Below, in pieces: positions 10,735-20,751 of a stretch of DNA of 64,000 nucleotides. Source of the stretch: Steinernema hermaphroditum. Taxonomy: Eukaryota > Nematoda > Chromadorea > Rhabditida > Steinernematidae. Below the pieces are notes generated by a model. The model was given only the letters and a program-made list of their open reading frames with translations. It had not been told where the DNA came from and made no database searches. The position numbers and the translations under genes were made by a program. The stretch lies in assembly GCA_030435675.1 (NCBI GenBank), contig CM059623.1, forward strand, positions 16,080,205 to 16,144,204. Reading direction: 5' to 3'. How positions within the stretch are numbered: the first letter of the stretch is position 1; each line of letters opens with the position of its first letter.

Positions 10735-11480
10735 CTGAAAGAAATAGTGATTATGCACAGAGTCACAATAATACATTGAGAGCATCGCGTGAAAAGGGCA
10801 GAAAGCACTGCAAAAAAAACTCGAAGAAATATACAGAAAAATAGCATAACTCACTGTCTACAAGCTATAACCACTTCGAAATTACATTGTTTAAGCACAA
10901 AAGTTTAATTCGTTGTTATGCAATGAAAGCTGTGGCTGTTAGTTATCAAACACGTCCATCTTATAGTGAATATCACGCAAATTCACGGATGAATAGCTCG
11001 TATTGTTGTTTGCCGTCCACAAACCGAAATAGGTGTTAATTCGAACGCAGCAGCACGATGAAACAGTCAACAGGCAAGAATAAACGTCGCTCAGACGCAA
11101 AACAAGAAGCGTTACAGCTTAAAATCGTTCAACTCCTTCACCGACTCAATGTAGTTTTACAATATAGTTTAAAACTTAAAAAAGTACAACATAAGAATAA
11201 CATTAGCCATCAGCTGTCGCGTCCGACCGGACAGCATAAACCAATCGATGAATATGAGATAGGCTGTGGGTGTGGGACATTTTACACACATTTCGTGGTT
11301 TGACCAGTTGCAATCGTCAGATTCAATATCTTAAGCAGTTTAGAATTCGCTAGATCTCCGAATCAGGGGTGGGCAAAGGTCGCTCTCAGAGCAACGTCAT
11401 GATCGGTCAGGGATATCGTTGCGGGAGCACTTGTTGGCAATTGGTCGTGGTTTTGACCACTTTTACACCTTAAGGCTTGC
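10735..11480. other. No gene recognised
   Basis: An AT-rich upstream region of the TFIIE-beta gene. An 81-codon plus frame at 11058-11303 starts with ATG and is Lys/Gln/His-rich, but has no flanking acceptor or known motif, and I do not call it. No RNA gene was seen. Confidence 0.4.
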
Positions 11481-11484
11481 TGAA

Positions 11485-12215
11485 ACTGCCGAATGTTATA
11501 CAGCATATTGTAGAGGAGACAATTCTGAACAGTGTAAGTGGGGTCACGTGGGATCTACGTAGAGTCACTACCCTCGGAACAGGTCGAAATTGTAAAATCG
11601 ACTTTTTTAACACTTTTCGACTTTTACTCAATTTCGGGCCAAGGGGCACACCAAACGGTGCATACAGTCTTGTAGAGGACTCCATGGCGAACAGGACTGA
11701 GTAGGGTCATCCCCCCTCCCCGTGCACAAAAAAGGACCTAAAACTAAGTCAAACGATTACGGTACTTTTGACGGAAATTTATGATCCTATTATAAGAGTA
11801 CTTTTACACCCCGACGACAAGTGTGACTTCAGAGCCTTATGCATATTGTTGTAGATGAGTGTATGCTGAATACGACTGGCTAGATCGCAGGACATCGGTA
11901 AAAACAATTCCCCCCTAAAAGCAAGGTCGATGTTTTAAGACCCCTTACGTTGTTTTATAGTGTTCCAGACTAAATAATTCCATAAAAATGATCCAAAGAA
12001 CAAAACAAACGGTGAATGTATTCTTGTAGAGCACACCATGGAGTACAAGAATATGTGGAGTTATATACCCCCCGTGAATGGGAAGTGCCCTAAAACGAGG
12101 TCCAAACATTTGACATTTGAATCTCGAAATCAGCTTTTTCAAGTCAGCTTCGTATTTAAGACACATAGTCAGCTCATAGTGAATTTTTCTCCTCTACAAG
12201 ATGCTGAAGAAAAAA
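11485..12215. repeat. Degenerate ~170-bp tandem repeat, four units
   Basis: A motif resembling ATACAGTCTTGTAGAGGACTC recurs near 11500, 11662, 11842 and 12018, with spacings of about 162, 180 and 176 bases. Each time it is followed by a G/A-rich word (GAACAGGACTGAG, GAATACGACTGGC, GTACAAGAATATG) and then a C-rich run (CATCCCCCC, AATTCCCCCC, TATACCCCCC). The units have diverged strongly. The flank at 12250-12480 contains a C run (about 12 C at 12420) and a stretch with similar TCGGAGCGACC words to 11370. No coding sense was recognised. Confidence 0.55.
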
Positions 12216-12769
12216 AACCCGATCGTCATTATAAAAATTTAACAAACGCGGCTGAGATGGTACTACAAGTAAGTGGTCCCACCACGATTTCCCTGCGGCG
12301 CAAGTGCCCTGAACTTGTACTCCGTCATCGGATCCGTTGATAAACGAAGCCATTTCTCTTGTCGTCTGCGCTTATATCGCACCGCTCCGCGCAGACGGTC
12401 GGCTCCGAATGGTAACCGACCCCCCCCCCCCAAATCGGAGCGACCTATTGCCCACCCCTGCTCCGAATTCTCCAGTATGCCCCAGTTCGACCGATGCATT
12501 TCGGGAAAACTCTCACAAAAACATGAAAAAAAACTGTGCATTCTTGTAGTCAACTCATAACAACCGAACGCTCATCAAATATGTTGTCTATTGCAGTAAA
12601 ATGCAAGAATTTCAGACGCTGAAGAGAGGAACAGCGCATAACGAGGGTTTTGATGGCAAAAGTAATAGGCAGTGGAGAAAGCAGCTGAAGAGTTGAGCAA
12701 ATATTTCAAATGTGCTGCGGAAAAGGTGCAAATCAATCCGAAAGCGAAACTTTCGAGGAGATGTTTCTC

Positions 12770-12975
12770 TGATTTCCTCTGCAAACTCAAACTGAGAAAC
12801 ATTCCTCTAATTCTGGATATGCAACATTTCAAGGGAATGTTTCTTAGAAAATTTCGTTTTGAGAGATACACAAAGCGAAGTACACGAATGTTTCTTATAA
12901 CGTATCTCAATTCAAGGCAATCGAAATTTTCTGAGAAACATTCCTTTAATTCCAGATATTGCAGATCTAAAGTGA
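12770..12975. repeat. Short foldback (MITE-like) repeat
   Basis: CTGAGAAACATTCCTCTAAT at 12791 and CTGAGAAACATTCCTTTAAT at 12932 are direct copies, each followed by TCTGGATATGCA or TCCAGATATTGCA. Between them GGGAATGTTTCTTAGAAAAT and, inverted, ATTTTCTGAGAAACATTCC can pair into a hairpin with a loop of about 70 bases. A 167-codon frame runs through the element but is explained by the repeat. It lies about 250 bases upstream of the cytospin-like gene and could affect its promoter. Confidence 0.5.
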
Positions 12976-13214
12976 AACTTTATATGAGTAGCATTGCTCT
13001 GGGATTAAAAAACACTACAGTCTCTCAGAACTGTCTAGACACCCACACAACGCGTCGGTCATCATTTGTCGCGCAAAGCTTGCCGTTGAGATTGATGATC
13101 GCTGATCGGCGATGCGGCCACATCGTCGGCGCTAAACAGCTGGCGATTAAGAAGGCAGAGGATGTGTTGCTTTGAGCAACACTCTCGACAGACAAGAGGG
13201 CCAACGCCGACGCG

Positions 13215-15563
13215 ATGTCGAGGACAATGTCGACCCGCAGACAGGTGAGTTTCACTTTGTGAAAATGCTCGATTCACAACGAACCTTGCTTGGTTAGACT
13301 TGTCCTCCTGGGTCCCGAGACGATCGTTACTTTGTTATTCTATTGAATATGCAAATTTGGGGTCAGATTTTACAAAGAAAGGTGTAGGGAATTTTAGTTA
13401 TCACCTATAACCGTTTCGTCAATTCACATGGTGTAATGGTTATCGTATGTCGCCCCTTATAATTCAAGATTCAGGTACACCTCCTTTTTATAATTTTCCC
13501 ATCGACGAGACCTTTGACTTTTGAACGGCCTATCCAAACAGCCAACCCACTCAACTGTTTTTATCCTGGAGGGAGACATGTCTCAAGCAGTTGGATGATT
13601 AATCACTATTTTTCTATTGCTATGGCATTTTCGATGCTATTTTGTTTAGAATCAGTCAGCTACTGATAAGGTGGAGCTGCAAAAAGATGCCCCATCACCT
13701 TTATGTGTGACTAATTCAGCTAGAAAGGGTTCTTATCAAAGACTTATCGAAAACGTGAAATCATTCGGGAATTGATTACCATTCTGTAACAAAGAAACAC
13801 AAAATATTTCATCAGCAATTCTGAGAATGGCCCCTCTGAGGTTGATGTACATGGCTGGACTCGATAGTCGGTATCGTATCCTGTAAGGAACTTTCCCTTA
13901 TCAGCTTTGTCCAATTACGCATCTATTTGTATGTATATGACAGACCGTGCCGACGACCGCTACGTCAATCTGGTCAAAGCCCTCTCGATTTCTGGCCTCA
14001 TCCACGCCGACAAGCTCCACGAGAAGCTTCGTTAGCACCGAAAACTGGACTGTCCGGAATCCGGTAACATCAAGTCGCTTTTTGAGCTCTGCATCCACGA
14101 CCCCACCGCGACGAGCGCCACCAACTACCGCTGAATTCATTAGTCAGCATGTGGAGGTATGCGATTTAACTGCTCTCTTTAATGAGGCGTGTGCCTGTGA
14201 CGTGCGTTCCTTCCTTATCACCCGCTGTTTGCCCGTCCTCCACTCCGTCTCGCGTGCCCTTAAGAGTCGCCGCGTCGTCCGATTGAGATTGCAATTTCAG
14301 CGCGAAAGGGATCATTACAAGGAGCAGGCGAAAAAAGCCGAAGACCTCCTTGCTAAACTTCAAGAAATCCTACGGTACGACGTCGGCGAACCGCGATTCT
14401 TCGGCCCTGGAAATTCGAATCGAACCCCTATTCTAAGTGACGATCTTCTAACGAAGGTGACCCATATTCAAGAGGGGTTCTACTGTGCCAAAGAAGAGCT
14501 CGAGGCGTTGTGGCAAGAGTTCGAAGAACTGCAGTTGCATACTGAAGGAGCGGCGAGATTAAATATGCTCCATGAACAGGTCAGTAATCGTCGTTTTTTT
14601 AAATAGAGGCGTTCTGAACCGCATTCTTGTTCCAGAGATTAGAAGATGACTTGAAAGGGGCCAAGATAGCCATTGCCAAAATGCGCAACGACCTCACTGA
14701 AATAGACGGTACCGAAACACTGGATGAGATATCGGATTTCGAAAGCTACGATTCACATGACTACGATCCGACTCCAAATGATCTGAAGACAATCGTTGAA
14801 TGGCAGAATGAGAAGATAGCGCGACTGAAAAGAGAGCGGGACCTCATGAAGGATAGATTCGAGGTATGACTCTATCCCTAACCCAGACTGCTTTCATAAA
14901 CAAGCCACTTTGAGGTCGAGAGAGCAGAAATGGAACAGTTCAAAAAGGACATGCTACTCAGCGTTCGAGTGGCAGAACAGTTCAGAAAAGAAGCCGAGCA
15001 TGAGGCCAAGATCCTTAGACTTCAAGTGGAACGACTCACAGCCGATGCCAATCACATCGACCATTACCTTCATAGTCCTACACTTGATAATGCTCCTGAC
15101 AGAGTTGTGAAGCCTATTAAAGAAGACCTATTGCCTATATGGACCTTACTAAAAAAGGTCAGTCCTTATCATTTAGAAATAACCGACTATCGATGTATTT
15201 CAGGAAAGACCCCTCGGTTCCCGGCGCAACGCATTTCTCGAGTGGTGCAAGGACCGCGTCAGTCCATACGAAATCGAAGTTCAAAACTTCAGCAGCCACT
15301 GGAACGATGGACGCGCGTTCGCCGCCCTTCTCCACTCCTTCAACTCAACCTATATGCACCCGAGCAAAATGAGCAAGTCCACATCCCGGGGTAACATCGA
15401 ATACATTCTGAACGTGGCTGTTCGGCTGAAAGTGCCGGAAGAATACATTCTCAGTCCTTCTCGTCTATTAAGGGAGAAGCCGAACTGGCAGGATGTGATG
15501 GAGTTCACCGCGCAGCTGGTCAGCGCCCTTCTCAGAAGTCAGTCATATAATGGGGGTTACTAA
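13215..15563 (+). CDS. Cytospin-like protein: coiled coil plus C-terminal CH domain
   Basis: Six phase-0 exons (13215-13244, 13944-14156, 14301-14579, 14636-14863, 14915-15157, 15204-15563) encode 450 residues. Residues 1-80 are Ser/Thr/Pro-rich (MSRTMSTRRQ then TVPTTATSIWSKPSR). Residues 82-330 are coiled coil (RERDHYKEQAKKAEDLLAKL; EWQNEKIARLKRERDLMK; FKKDMLLSVRVAEQFRKEAE). Residues 335-445 form one calponin-homology domain with the conserved core LGSRRNAFLEWC ... VQNFSSHWNDGRAFAALLHS ... EKPNWQDVMEF. A single C-terminal CH domain after a long coil is the plan of cytospin/SPECC1L, which link actin, microtubules and adhesion. The protein is far shorter than human cytospin-A (about 1,117 residues). 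The start is set by an in-frame stop at 13173 and a perfect GTGAGT donor after ten codons; the 699-nt first intron is the least certain part. Alternative family: smoothelin-like CH proteins. Confidence 0.8.
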
Positions 15564-15814
15564 GTATGCTCATGAAAATGGTACGGGTAATGCTGATGTG
15601 AATTGTCCTTCGTGGAGATCGTATGAGATTTCTATAAACGTTGATAAAACGGATGGCACGATTAGTAAACAAGACAATTGGGCATATTATAAAGAGTTTT
15701 CCGGAATTTTTCCGATACCCACTAGAGCTGAATTCAGATCTCGATTTTACTTCATAAATACGAAAACGCGCGAGAACTAGGCTGAAATACTGAACGCGGT
15801 ATAATAGGCACGAG

Positions 15815-16240
15815 AACGGTCCCACCGCGATTATCTTGAGCAGCACAGGGCCGATGGCTACCGTTTCGAGTTGTGGTTTCGCCACTAAATTAACTTTTCG
15901 AAACTTCGATCGAACATGACCGGAGAACAAGAAGAACAGTCTGCGAAGGGTCACCTTTGAGGTTGGTTTTTAAGCTTACAATCTTCTGTCTAGACAATTC
16001 ATATTTGTCTGCTGATTTCTGTTTTAATGGCTTTAATACAATCCCTATTTCTTTTCCGTTTCGGGTTGAAACATTCGTTTCATCCCAAGCAGCCGATAGG
16101 AACGAACGCGACAGCGCCATGGCGCAGCTTGCGATGTCGAGGGCCAAAAAAGAACAAAGCAGTCAACTACAAGAAATTGAAGGAGGAACGGGCTCAAGCG
16201 AAGACAAACTCCGGTGGCGCCGATAAGCACGCCGAATTAA
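15815..16240 (+). pseudogene. Decayed copy of the 176-aa gene at 20.75 kb
   Basis: Matches the gene at 20752-21655 and its upstream DNA in order. GTGGTTTC-CACT-AA and TTTTCGAAACTTCGATCG (upstream), then a jump that deletes most of exon 1, then AAGAACAGTCTGCGAAGGGT, the donor GAG|GTTGGTTTTT, a shortened intron, and exon 2 (ACGCGACAGCGCCATGGCGC). The parent acceptor TTTCAG|GTTGAA is TTTCGG|GTTGAA here, so the AG is lost. Exon 2 is frameshifted within GGGCCAAAAAAGAACAAAGC. Because intron sequence is retained, it arose by DNA duplication, not by retrocopying. The last homology is around 16235 (GATAAGCACGCCG). Confidence 0.8.
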
Positions 16241-16784
16241 TTAAAGCACGAATTAATTTGTCCACGACTAGTTTTGGATATCCATATCTCTCTTTCAGCG
16301 TTTAGGACAACGCTGTAGTTGACAGCCGAAACTTGGTAACGCTCCAAGCTGGCAGCTTCTCTCGTTAGCGCTGCTCGTAAATGATTTCTTCAATTCTGAG
16401 ATTAGCTTTGAGTCAATATTTGCCATAAAGAGAGTGGCTTAAGGTTAGCTTAAGAAAAAGATCAGATATAATTCTCCAGATGATCTGCGGACCTATTCAC
16501 TTTTGCCCCTTGTAAGTGGGTGTGTGTGATTGCGGCAACTTTGGACTCTGGGAATTCTCACTGGAACGTCTTTGGAGTACGTTTTGATTAGATTTGGAGA
16601 GATTGGATTTGATTAAACCATTTGGAGAACGTCTCTTCGCCTGAACAGTATAAGAGAAAGCTTCAACTGACAACAAAGATAAAGTGTCTTTTGACATAAA
16701 TTTACATTTACTCCTGACTCAATGACATTCGCCATGCAAGAAATCTCATAATGCACAATAAAGAACCGCATATCACCGTTGTCG
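16241..16784. other. No gene recognised
   Basis: Low-information sequence between a pseudogene and a dispersed repeat. A short minus frame at 16497-16697 has Ser/Lys-rich composition and no splice context. Two motifs (TCAATGACATTCGC, CTCATAATGCA) recur at 45.69 kb, pointing to another dispersed repeat. Confidence 0.35.
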
Positions 16785-17216
16785 CTGCTTCTCTTCTTTC
16801 TTCGGCGGAGGGCACGACGTCGGAGTTGAAGGCGGCTGTCCCATCAGTGTGCGCGGGCTTCGAAGCAATAAAAAAGCTTTATCCGGAAGTAGCGCGGAAG
16901 GTGGAGCTCGGCGGACGAAAGAAACCCATCGACGGAGCGGTTGCCGGAGCAGACTTCGAAGTTGGAGCGATTCTTCGGCTTGAGTGGGCGGCGCGGGTGG
17001 TCGGGCGGTGTTGACGGTCTTCTTGGCGAGATATAATTTGGCTTACGTTCCACGCCAGCCACGACGGATTGGAACGGGGCGATCATTGCGCCATCAACGA
17101 TTGCCGAGAACGACCGCTCACTCAACTCATCCGAACTTAGACAGCCGCAGAGAGAGAGCGAGTGGACGACCCGACCGATCGCTGGGAACGCAAATGAAAG
17201 ACCTTTGACATAAATA
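16785..17216 (+). repeat. GC-rich dispersed repeat (family R), near-complete copy
   Basis: Shares ordered blocks with the minus-strand copy at 36676-37215: CCCATCAGTGTGCGCGGGC, ACTTCGAAGTTGGAGCG / TTCTTCGGCTT, GGCGGCGCGGGTGG, GGGGCGATCA, GAGAACGACCGCTCACTC, GAGTGGACGACCCGACCGAT and the end AAATGAAAGACC. There is no long conserved frame across copies, so it looks non-autonomous. The 3' end (AAATGAAAGAC) is the most conserved part, as in a non-LTR-type or SINE-like element. Eight or more copies occur in this window. Confidence 0.7.
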
Positions 17217-17441
17217 AATAGATAAATTGTCGCTTCCGCTTGAGATCGTTGCTATCAGCATTCGATATATCCGGAAAGCGCTGGAGAAACATCTCAGGGT
17301 CCATCCTACGCCATCCCCACTATAGCGACTTTCACCTCATTGGATGAACCACTCTGGCTAGTATTCTCTAATTAGATGCAACAATTGAGTGGTGCAACAT
17401 ACAGCATGTCTTTATTTACCGTGATCACAGTGATTACATTA

Positions 17442-18630
17442 CAAGGTGTCCCAGATAAAGTGCAACAAAAAGAAATCCATGTTAATCTCTGTGGTTTTCT
17501 CCAAATACGATACTTTTATGTGCAAAATGAAGATACATCACTAGTGAATAAGAAAAGCAAAACAGTTTGTCAGAAGATTCTGATTTCGCCACAATGCATG
17601 CCTAACCATACATCCGACTTGAACTCCCGAACGCCGCGGGTCTGGATTTTATTTTTTGCCTTTATGTGGCCTCTAGAGTTGTCTTAAGTGACTATAAACT
17701 AGCGAATAGTAAAGAGCAGACACTTTTCTACAAGAAACATCAATTTGGGAAATGGAGGGGATTCAGATCCGATAAAAGCGGTGACCACAAATATTTGCTC
17801 CCCACCTTAGACAAGTTGGCCAGAAGCCAAACCAAAGCTCTTTTGGAGCTTTTTGTAGATGTGCAATCTTGGTGAAAGGCGAAGTCGAGACCATCAGAGT
17901 CTTTGCGCCGACCATCAGAGTCTTTGCGCGCTGTCTTTTTTGGACGACGGTTTTTCGACGACGCGGAAATCCTTTGGGAAGCCATCACCGATAATCTTGG
18001 TGATTATGCATCGGTTGGACGGTGAATCGACCATGATTAACGAACAGGATTTGATCCAGTTCCGGATCTGCGGCGCTGGTCCTCATCATGCGATATTTTT
18101 GGGGTCTTGTCTTTTTTCTTGTGGTGTTAGGACCTGTTCTTTCACTATCTTGTAAAGAAACGTCTTCAGATCTTTCTTCAGTGCTCGCTGGACACGTATT
18201 CTTGAGATTCCGAACTCTTTAGCCAACTTTATTGAACTTCGGGCTGAATTCCGGTTCAACTTCTTTAGGATGCCTTCTAGAACAGCCGGAGTTCGCACTG
18301 GTTTCTTTCTATCTTTCCAGGTCCTCTGCTTGACCTGTTCTATCTCCCTGTAACACTCAATAACTCGTTTGACCTCATACCGCTCAAATCCGAGGGCTTT
18401 TACAGTACCCAGATTCAAGATTCCGAGCTTATGCATCAGAACTATGGAAAATCGGTCTTCAAATACTACGATTTTTTTCAATGAATAACTGTGAAATTAC
18501 AGCTATTAACAGATATTCAGAGCTATAAGAGGATGCTGAACACGAATGTGACGTCGAAACGTGCTCAACCTCTCGGAAATCCACTTAAATCAACGAATCA
18601 AACATGTTGCACTTTATCTGGGACACCCTG
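17442..18630 (-). mobile_element. Mariner-like DNA transposon, both ends intact, ORF decayed
   Basis: Terminal inverted repeats of about 26 bp face each other: left CAAGGTGTCCCAGATAAAGT at 17442 and right, on the minus strand, CAGGGTGTCCCAGATAAAGT from 18630, one mismatch. Both ends are flanked by TA (17440-17441 and 18631-18632), the mariner/Tc1 target. The element is 1,189 bp. The minus strand carries transposase remnants: an N-terminal helix-turn-helix region at 18481-18086 (TPAVLEGILKKLN, RSSIKLAKEFGISRIRVQRA) and, after frame breaks, the catalytic C-terminal part at about 17860-17740 (HQDCTST ... ALVWLLANL ... SDLNPLHFPN, aligning with mariner QDxAPxH and SPDLNPxD). The frames are interrupted, so it cannot make transposase itself, but the ends could still be mobilised. 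Confidence 0.88.
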
Positions 18631-18634
18631 TACA

Positions 18635-19627
18635 TTATAATGATCCTTTAGGATCACAGAACATCGCAAGCGTTCCGTGTCCTAAGCACACTTCTTTGCT
18701 TGTACAGCGGCAAGATATAAATTCCAATTTAATCCGATATTCATGTCCGTCATATCTACACATGCATATAGCCAGTGACGGAACCTCATCGTGTTCGAGA
18801 TAGTGAACACTTGAAATGTCAGGTTCCCCAATATTTCTTTTTGCGTTGTTCATAAATTCGTAATAGTTTCTTCGGTGACTTGGGGAATGATATTGGAGAA
18901 GACACTCAAAAGTACCATTTTGTCGCCAGTAGGCGAAAAGCTCCTCTATGAACATCCAGTCCAAGAGATAGCTTTTTACACGGGATACGTAAAGTTGCCT
19001 CCTTCGTTCACTTTGAAGACAGAATTTCCTAAAAAGTGGGACAACGGACTGCGGCCAATCACCGAATAATTCGATTTTTTCCATTAATCTGTTGTTGTCT
19101 ACGTGATCTGCCAGAAAGTCGATCGCCGCTGCTCCCGTGTAAACCATGAAAACAAAGTTAAAGTACTGCCTCGTGTAGAGACTCTGCAGAATGGTAGCTT
19201 GAACATCTAAACTTGCTCGTGTAACAGAGAGAACAGAACGGTGTCGGAATTGTATAAGGTAGGGTGCCACAAGTTCAACCATCTTCTCGACCGCGCGCAC
19301 CTCAAACTCCATACCGTCATCCCAGGAGATTTGTGATGAATTCAGGGCAAGAAGCGAGTCGATGCGTACAAACTTACGTCCAACGGCTTGGATTTGATCA
19401 ATTGAGAGAATTGATGCACTGCTGCGTACTGTATCATCCTCAAATACGCACTGAATTGTTCCTCCCGTTTGTCGGAACCTGAGCCTGCCGTACAGTCGAT
19501 TAGGGTGATGTATATCTACGACTCCTTTCCATAATGGGTGGAAAGGTTCACTGGCTAGAGAGTCGAGGGTCGCCTTGTCGAACAGCTCGATAACAGCATC
19601 GACAAAGTTGTACGGAACGGCGTCCAT
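18635..19627 (-). CDS. Nematode-expanded family protein (F-box-associated-like), 330 aa
   Basis: One uninterrupted exon of 331 codons. The start is chosen at 19627 (MDAVPYNFVDAVIELFDKAT) because an acceptor CATCTATCAG lies 21 bases upstream; the frame extends further only into the spliced-off region. The opening MD-VP-FVD-V-ELF ... L-WK-VVD-H-NR-Y reminds me of large nematode-specific families related to F-box-associated proteins, many single-exon and fast-evolving. This is recall, not alignment. The C-terminal third (YYEFMNNAKRNIGEPD ... LAICMCRYDGHEYRIKLEF) resembles the end of the broken frame at 35111-36166. No F-box is evident and function is unknown. The stop is only 3 bases from the TA that borders the mariner element, so the original C-terminus may have been cut by the insertion. 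Confidence 0.65.
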   Translation of the reverse strand: MDAVPYNFVDAVIELFDKATLDSLASEPFHPLWKGVVDIHHPNRLYGRLRFRQTGGTIQCVFEDDTVRSSASILSIDQIQAVGRKFVRIDSLLALNSSQISWDDGMEFEVRAVEKMVELVAPYLIQFRHRSVLSVTRASLDVQATILQSLYTRQYFNFVFMVYTGAAAIDFLADHVDNNRLMEKIELFGDWPQSVVPLFRKFCLQSERRRQLYVSRVKSYLLDWMFIEELFAYWRQNGTFECLLQYHSPSHRRNYYEFMNNAKRNIGEPDISSVHYLEHDEVPSLAICMCRYDGHEYRIKLEFISCRCTSKEVCLGHGTLAMFCDPKGSL

Positions 19628-19909
19628 CGCTGCACGAGCGGAATTGCACTGATAGATGTCGAAAGAAAACACACCTTAAATAGGCCGGAAACTGCGGATG
19701 CATTGCTATATTTGAAGTGAAAATGATGCAGTGCAAACATCGCTTTCTTTCGGCGACACCCCAAATCATCCTCATCCAACTAATTCTCTCTATGCGTGCT
19801 AATAACAGATTCTCGTTGATAAGAGATCCACATTCATTCCCGTCGGGTTATCTCGGGATGAGTGAATGGGAGCTTTTTCTTGGGTAACGCAAGATAGGTG
19901 TGCTGCTTA

Positions 19910-20165
19910 TATGGTTTCCTTTTTCGAAGTTACGAATGTTGTACAAGGCTCCGAAAAAGTTTGCACGAGCTACGCCACAGTTCGTACTACAGTAGTTCAA
20001 TACGAAGATTCGAATCCGATGTGAAGGAGTTGGAGCAAACGGTCGCCCTGCTGAGACAGGAGAGACAGACGAACATTAAAGCACCTACTCCGCTTCGCAG
20101 CGTTTTTTCAAGAAGATGAGGAATTCGACGACGACTGCAAGACGACGGCGAGCCTTTTTAGACTC
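19910..20165 (+). pseudogene. Frameshifted coiled-coil gene fragment
   Basis: Three protein-like stretches follow each other in different frames without splice sites. An ATG frame at 19910 (MVSFFEVTNVVQGSEKVC, then YATVRTTVVQYED) stops at 20021. A heptad-rich stretch (ESDVKELEQTVALLRQERQ, then TNIKAPTPLR) starts within the same bases shifted by one. After the T6 run at 20102 an acidic stretch (FFQEDEEFDDDCKTT) continues in a third frame. The simplest reading is a small coiled-coil gene broken by two single-base indels. Its family is unknown. It lies just upstream of the 3' fragment at 20262. Confidence 0.35.
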
Positions 20166-20261
20166 TCTCTCTTTATGCCAACTACTGTAATATTGCCACG
20201 CCGAACCTGCCCATTGAAGCATGGGATTTACTAGACTCGCGATCTAACCTCGAGCCCAAGG

Positions 20262-20430
20262 CTGATTCAGAAGAAGGCTTTCAAAAAAAAAAACGGGAAG
20301 AAGACGAAGTGATAGATTCTGTTAGTTTGGTCATATTTTCCATAGTTGTGTGTAGATCGCGCGCCGGACGTGCTCAGTCGACATGATTATCTTATACTCG
20401 ATCTCTACCATAATAAAGCTTTATGATCGA
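20262..20430 (+). pseudogene. Copy of the 3' end of the 176-aa gene
   Basis: TTCAGAAGAAGGCTTTCAA, CGGGAAGAAGACGAAGTGAT, CCATAGTTGTGTGTAGATCG, CGCGCCGGACGTGCTCAGTC and TCTTATACTCGATCTCTACC match 21602-21765 (the last codons and 3'-UTR of the gene at 20752) with a few substitutions and an A-run expansion. Only the last codons and the 3'-UTR, including the poly(A)-signal region ATAATAAAG, are duplicated. It lies 320 bases upstream of the parent's start, so it may now supply part of the parent's promoter. Confidence 0.8.
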
Positions 20431-20751
20431 GATGTTTGAGTGTTTCCGGTTCGCTTGTCTTCCAAACTTGCGAAGCTACAATATTATATCAGCAATTAAT
20501 CACAAAAAATGTTTAGAATATGTCATTCATGGAATCGATGGGTAGTACGTGCAAAAGTATCACAGAAATCTGATCCATCTTCCCATCACCTTCAATTTCC
20601 AGTAGGTCCCACCACGCCTCGCCGTTACCGTAACCCACTGCCCATCGCCGCTTCCCGCTCCCATGTGATTTTGTGGTTTCACCGCTGTCAATTCACTTTT
20701 CGAAACTTCGATCGCTTTTAGGATTCCTCAGTCTTTCATTGCAGGTGGCCA

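Noticed and set aside
12672..13175. 167-codon plus ORF
   Set aside because: It is built from the GAGAAACATTCC direct/inverted repeats and has no splice context or motif.
13418..13490. tRNA-like A-box (TGGTGTAATGGTTATCG) with a T-run downstream
   Set aside because: Anticodon and T-arms do not pair and no B-box is present; at most a tRNA-derived remnant.
16751..17208. ORFs on both strands at 16.75-17.2 kb
   Set aside because: They lie within the family R repeat and their frames are not conserved between copies.
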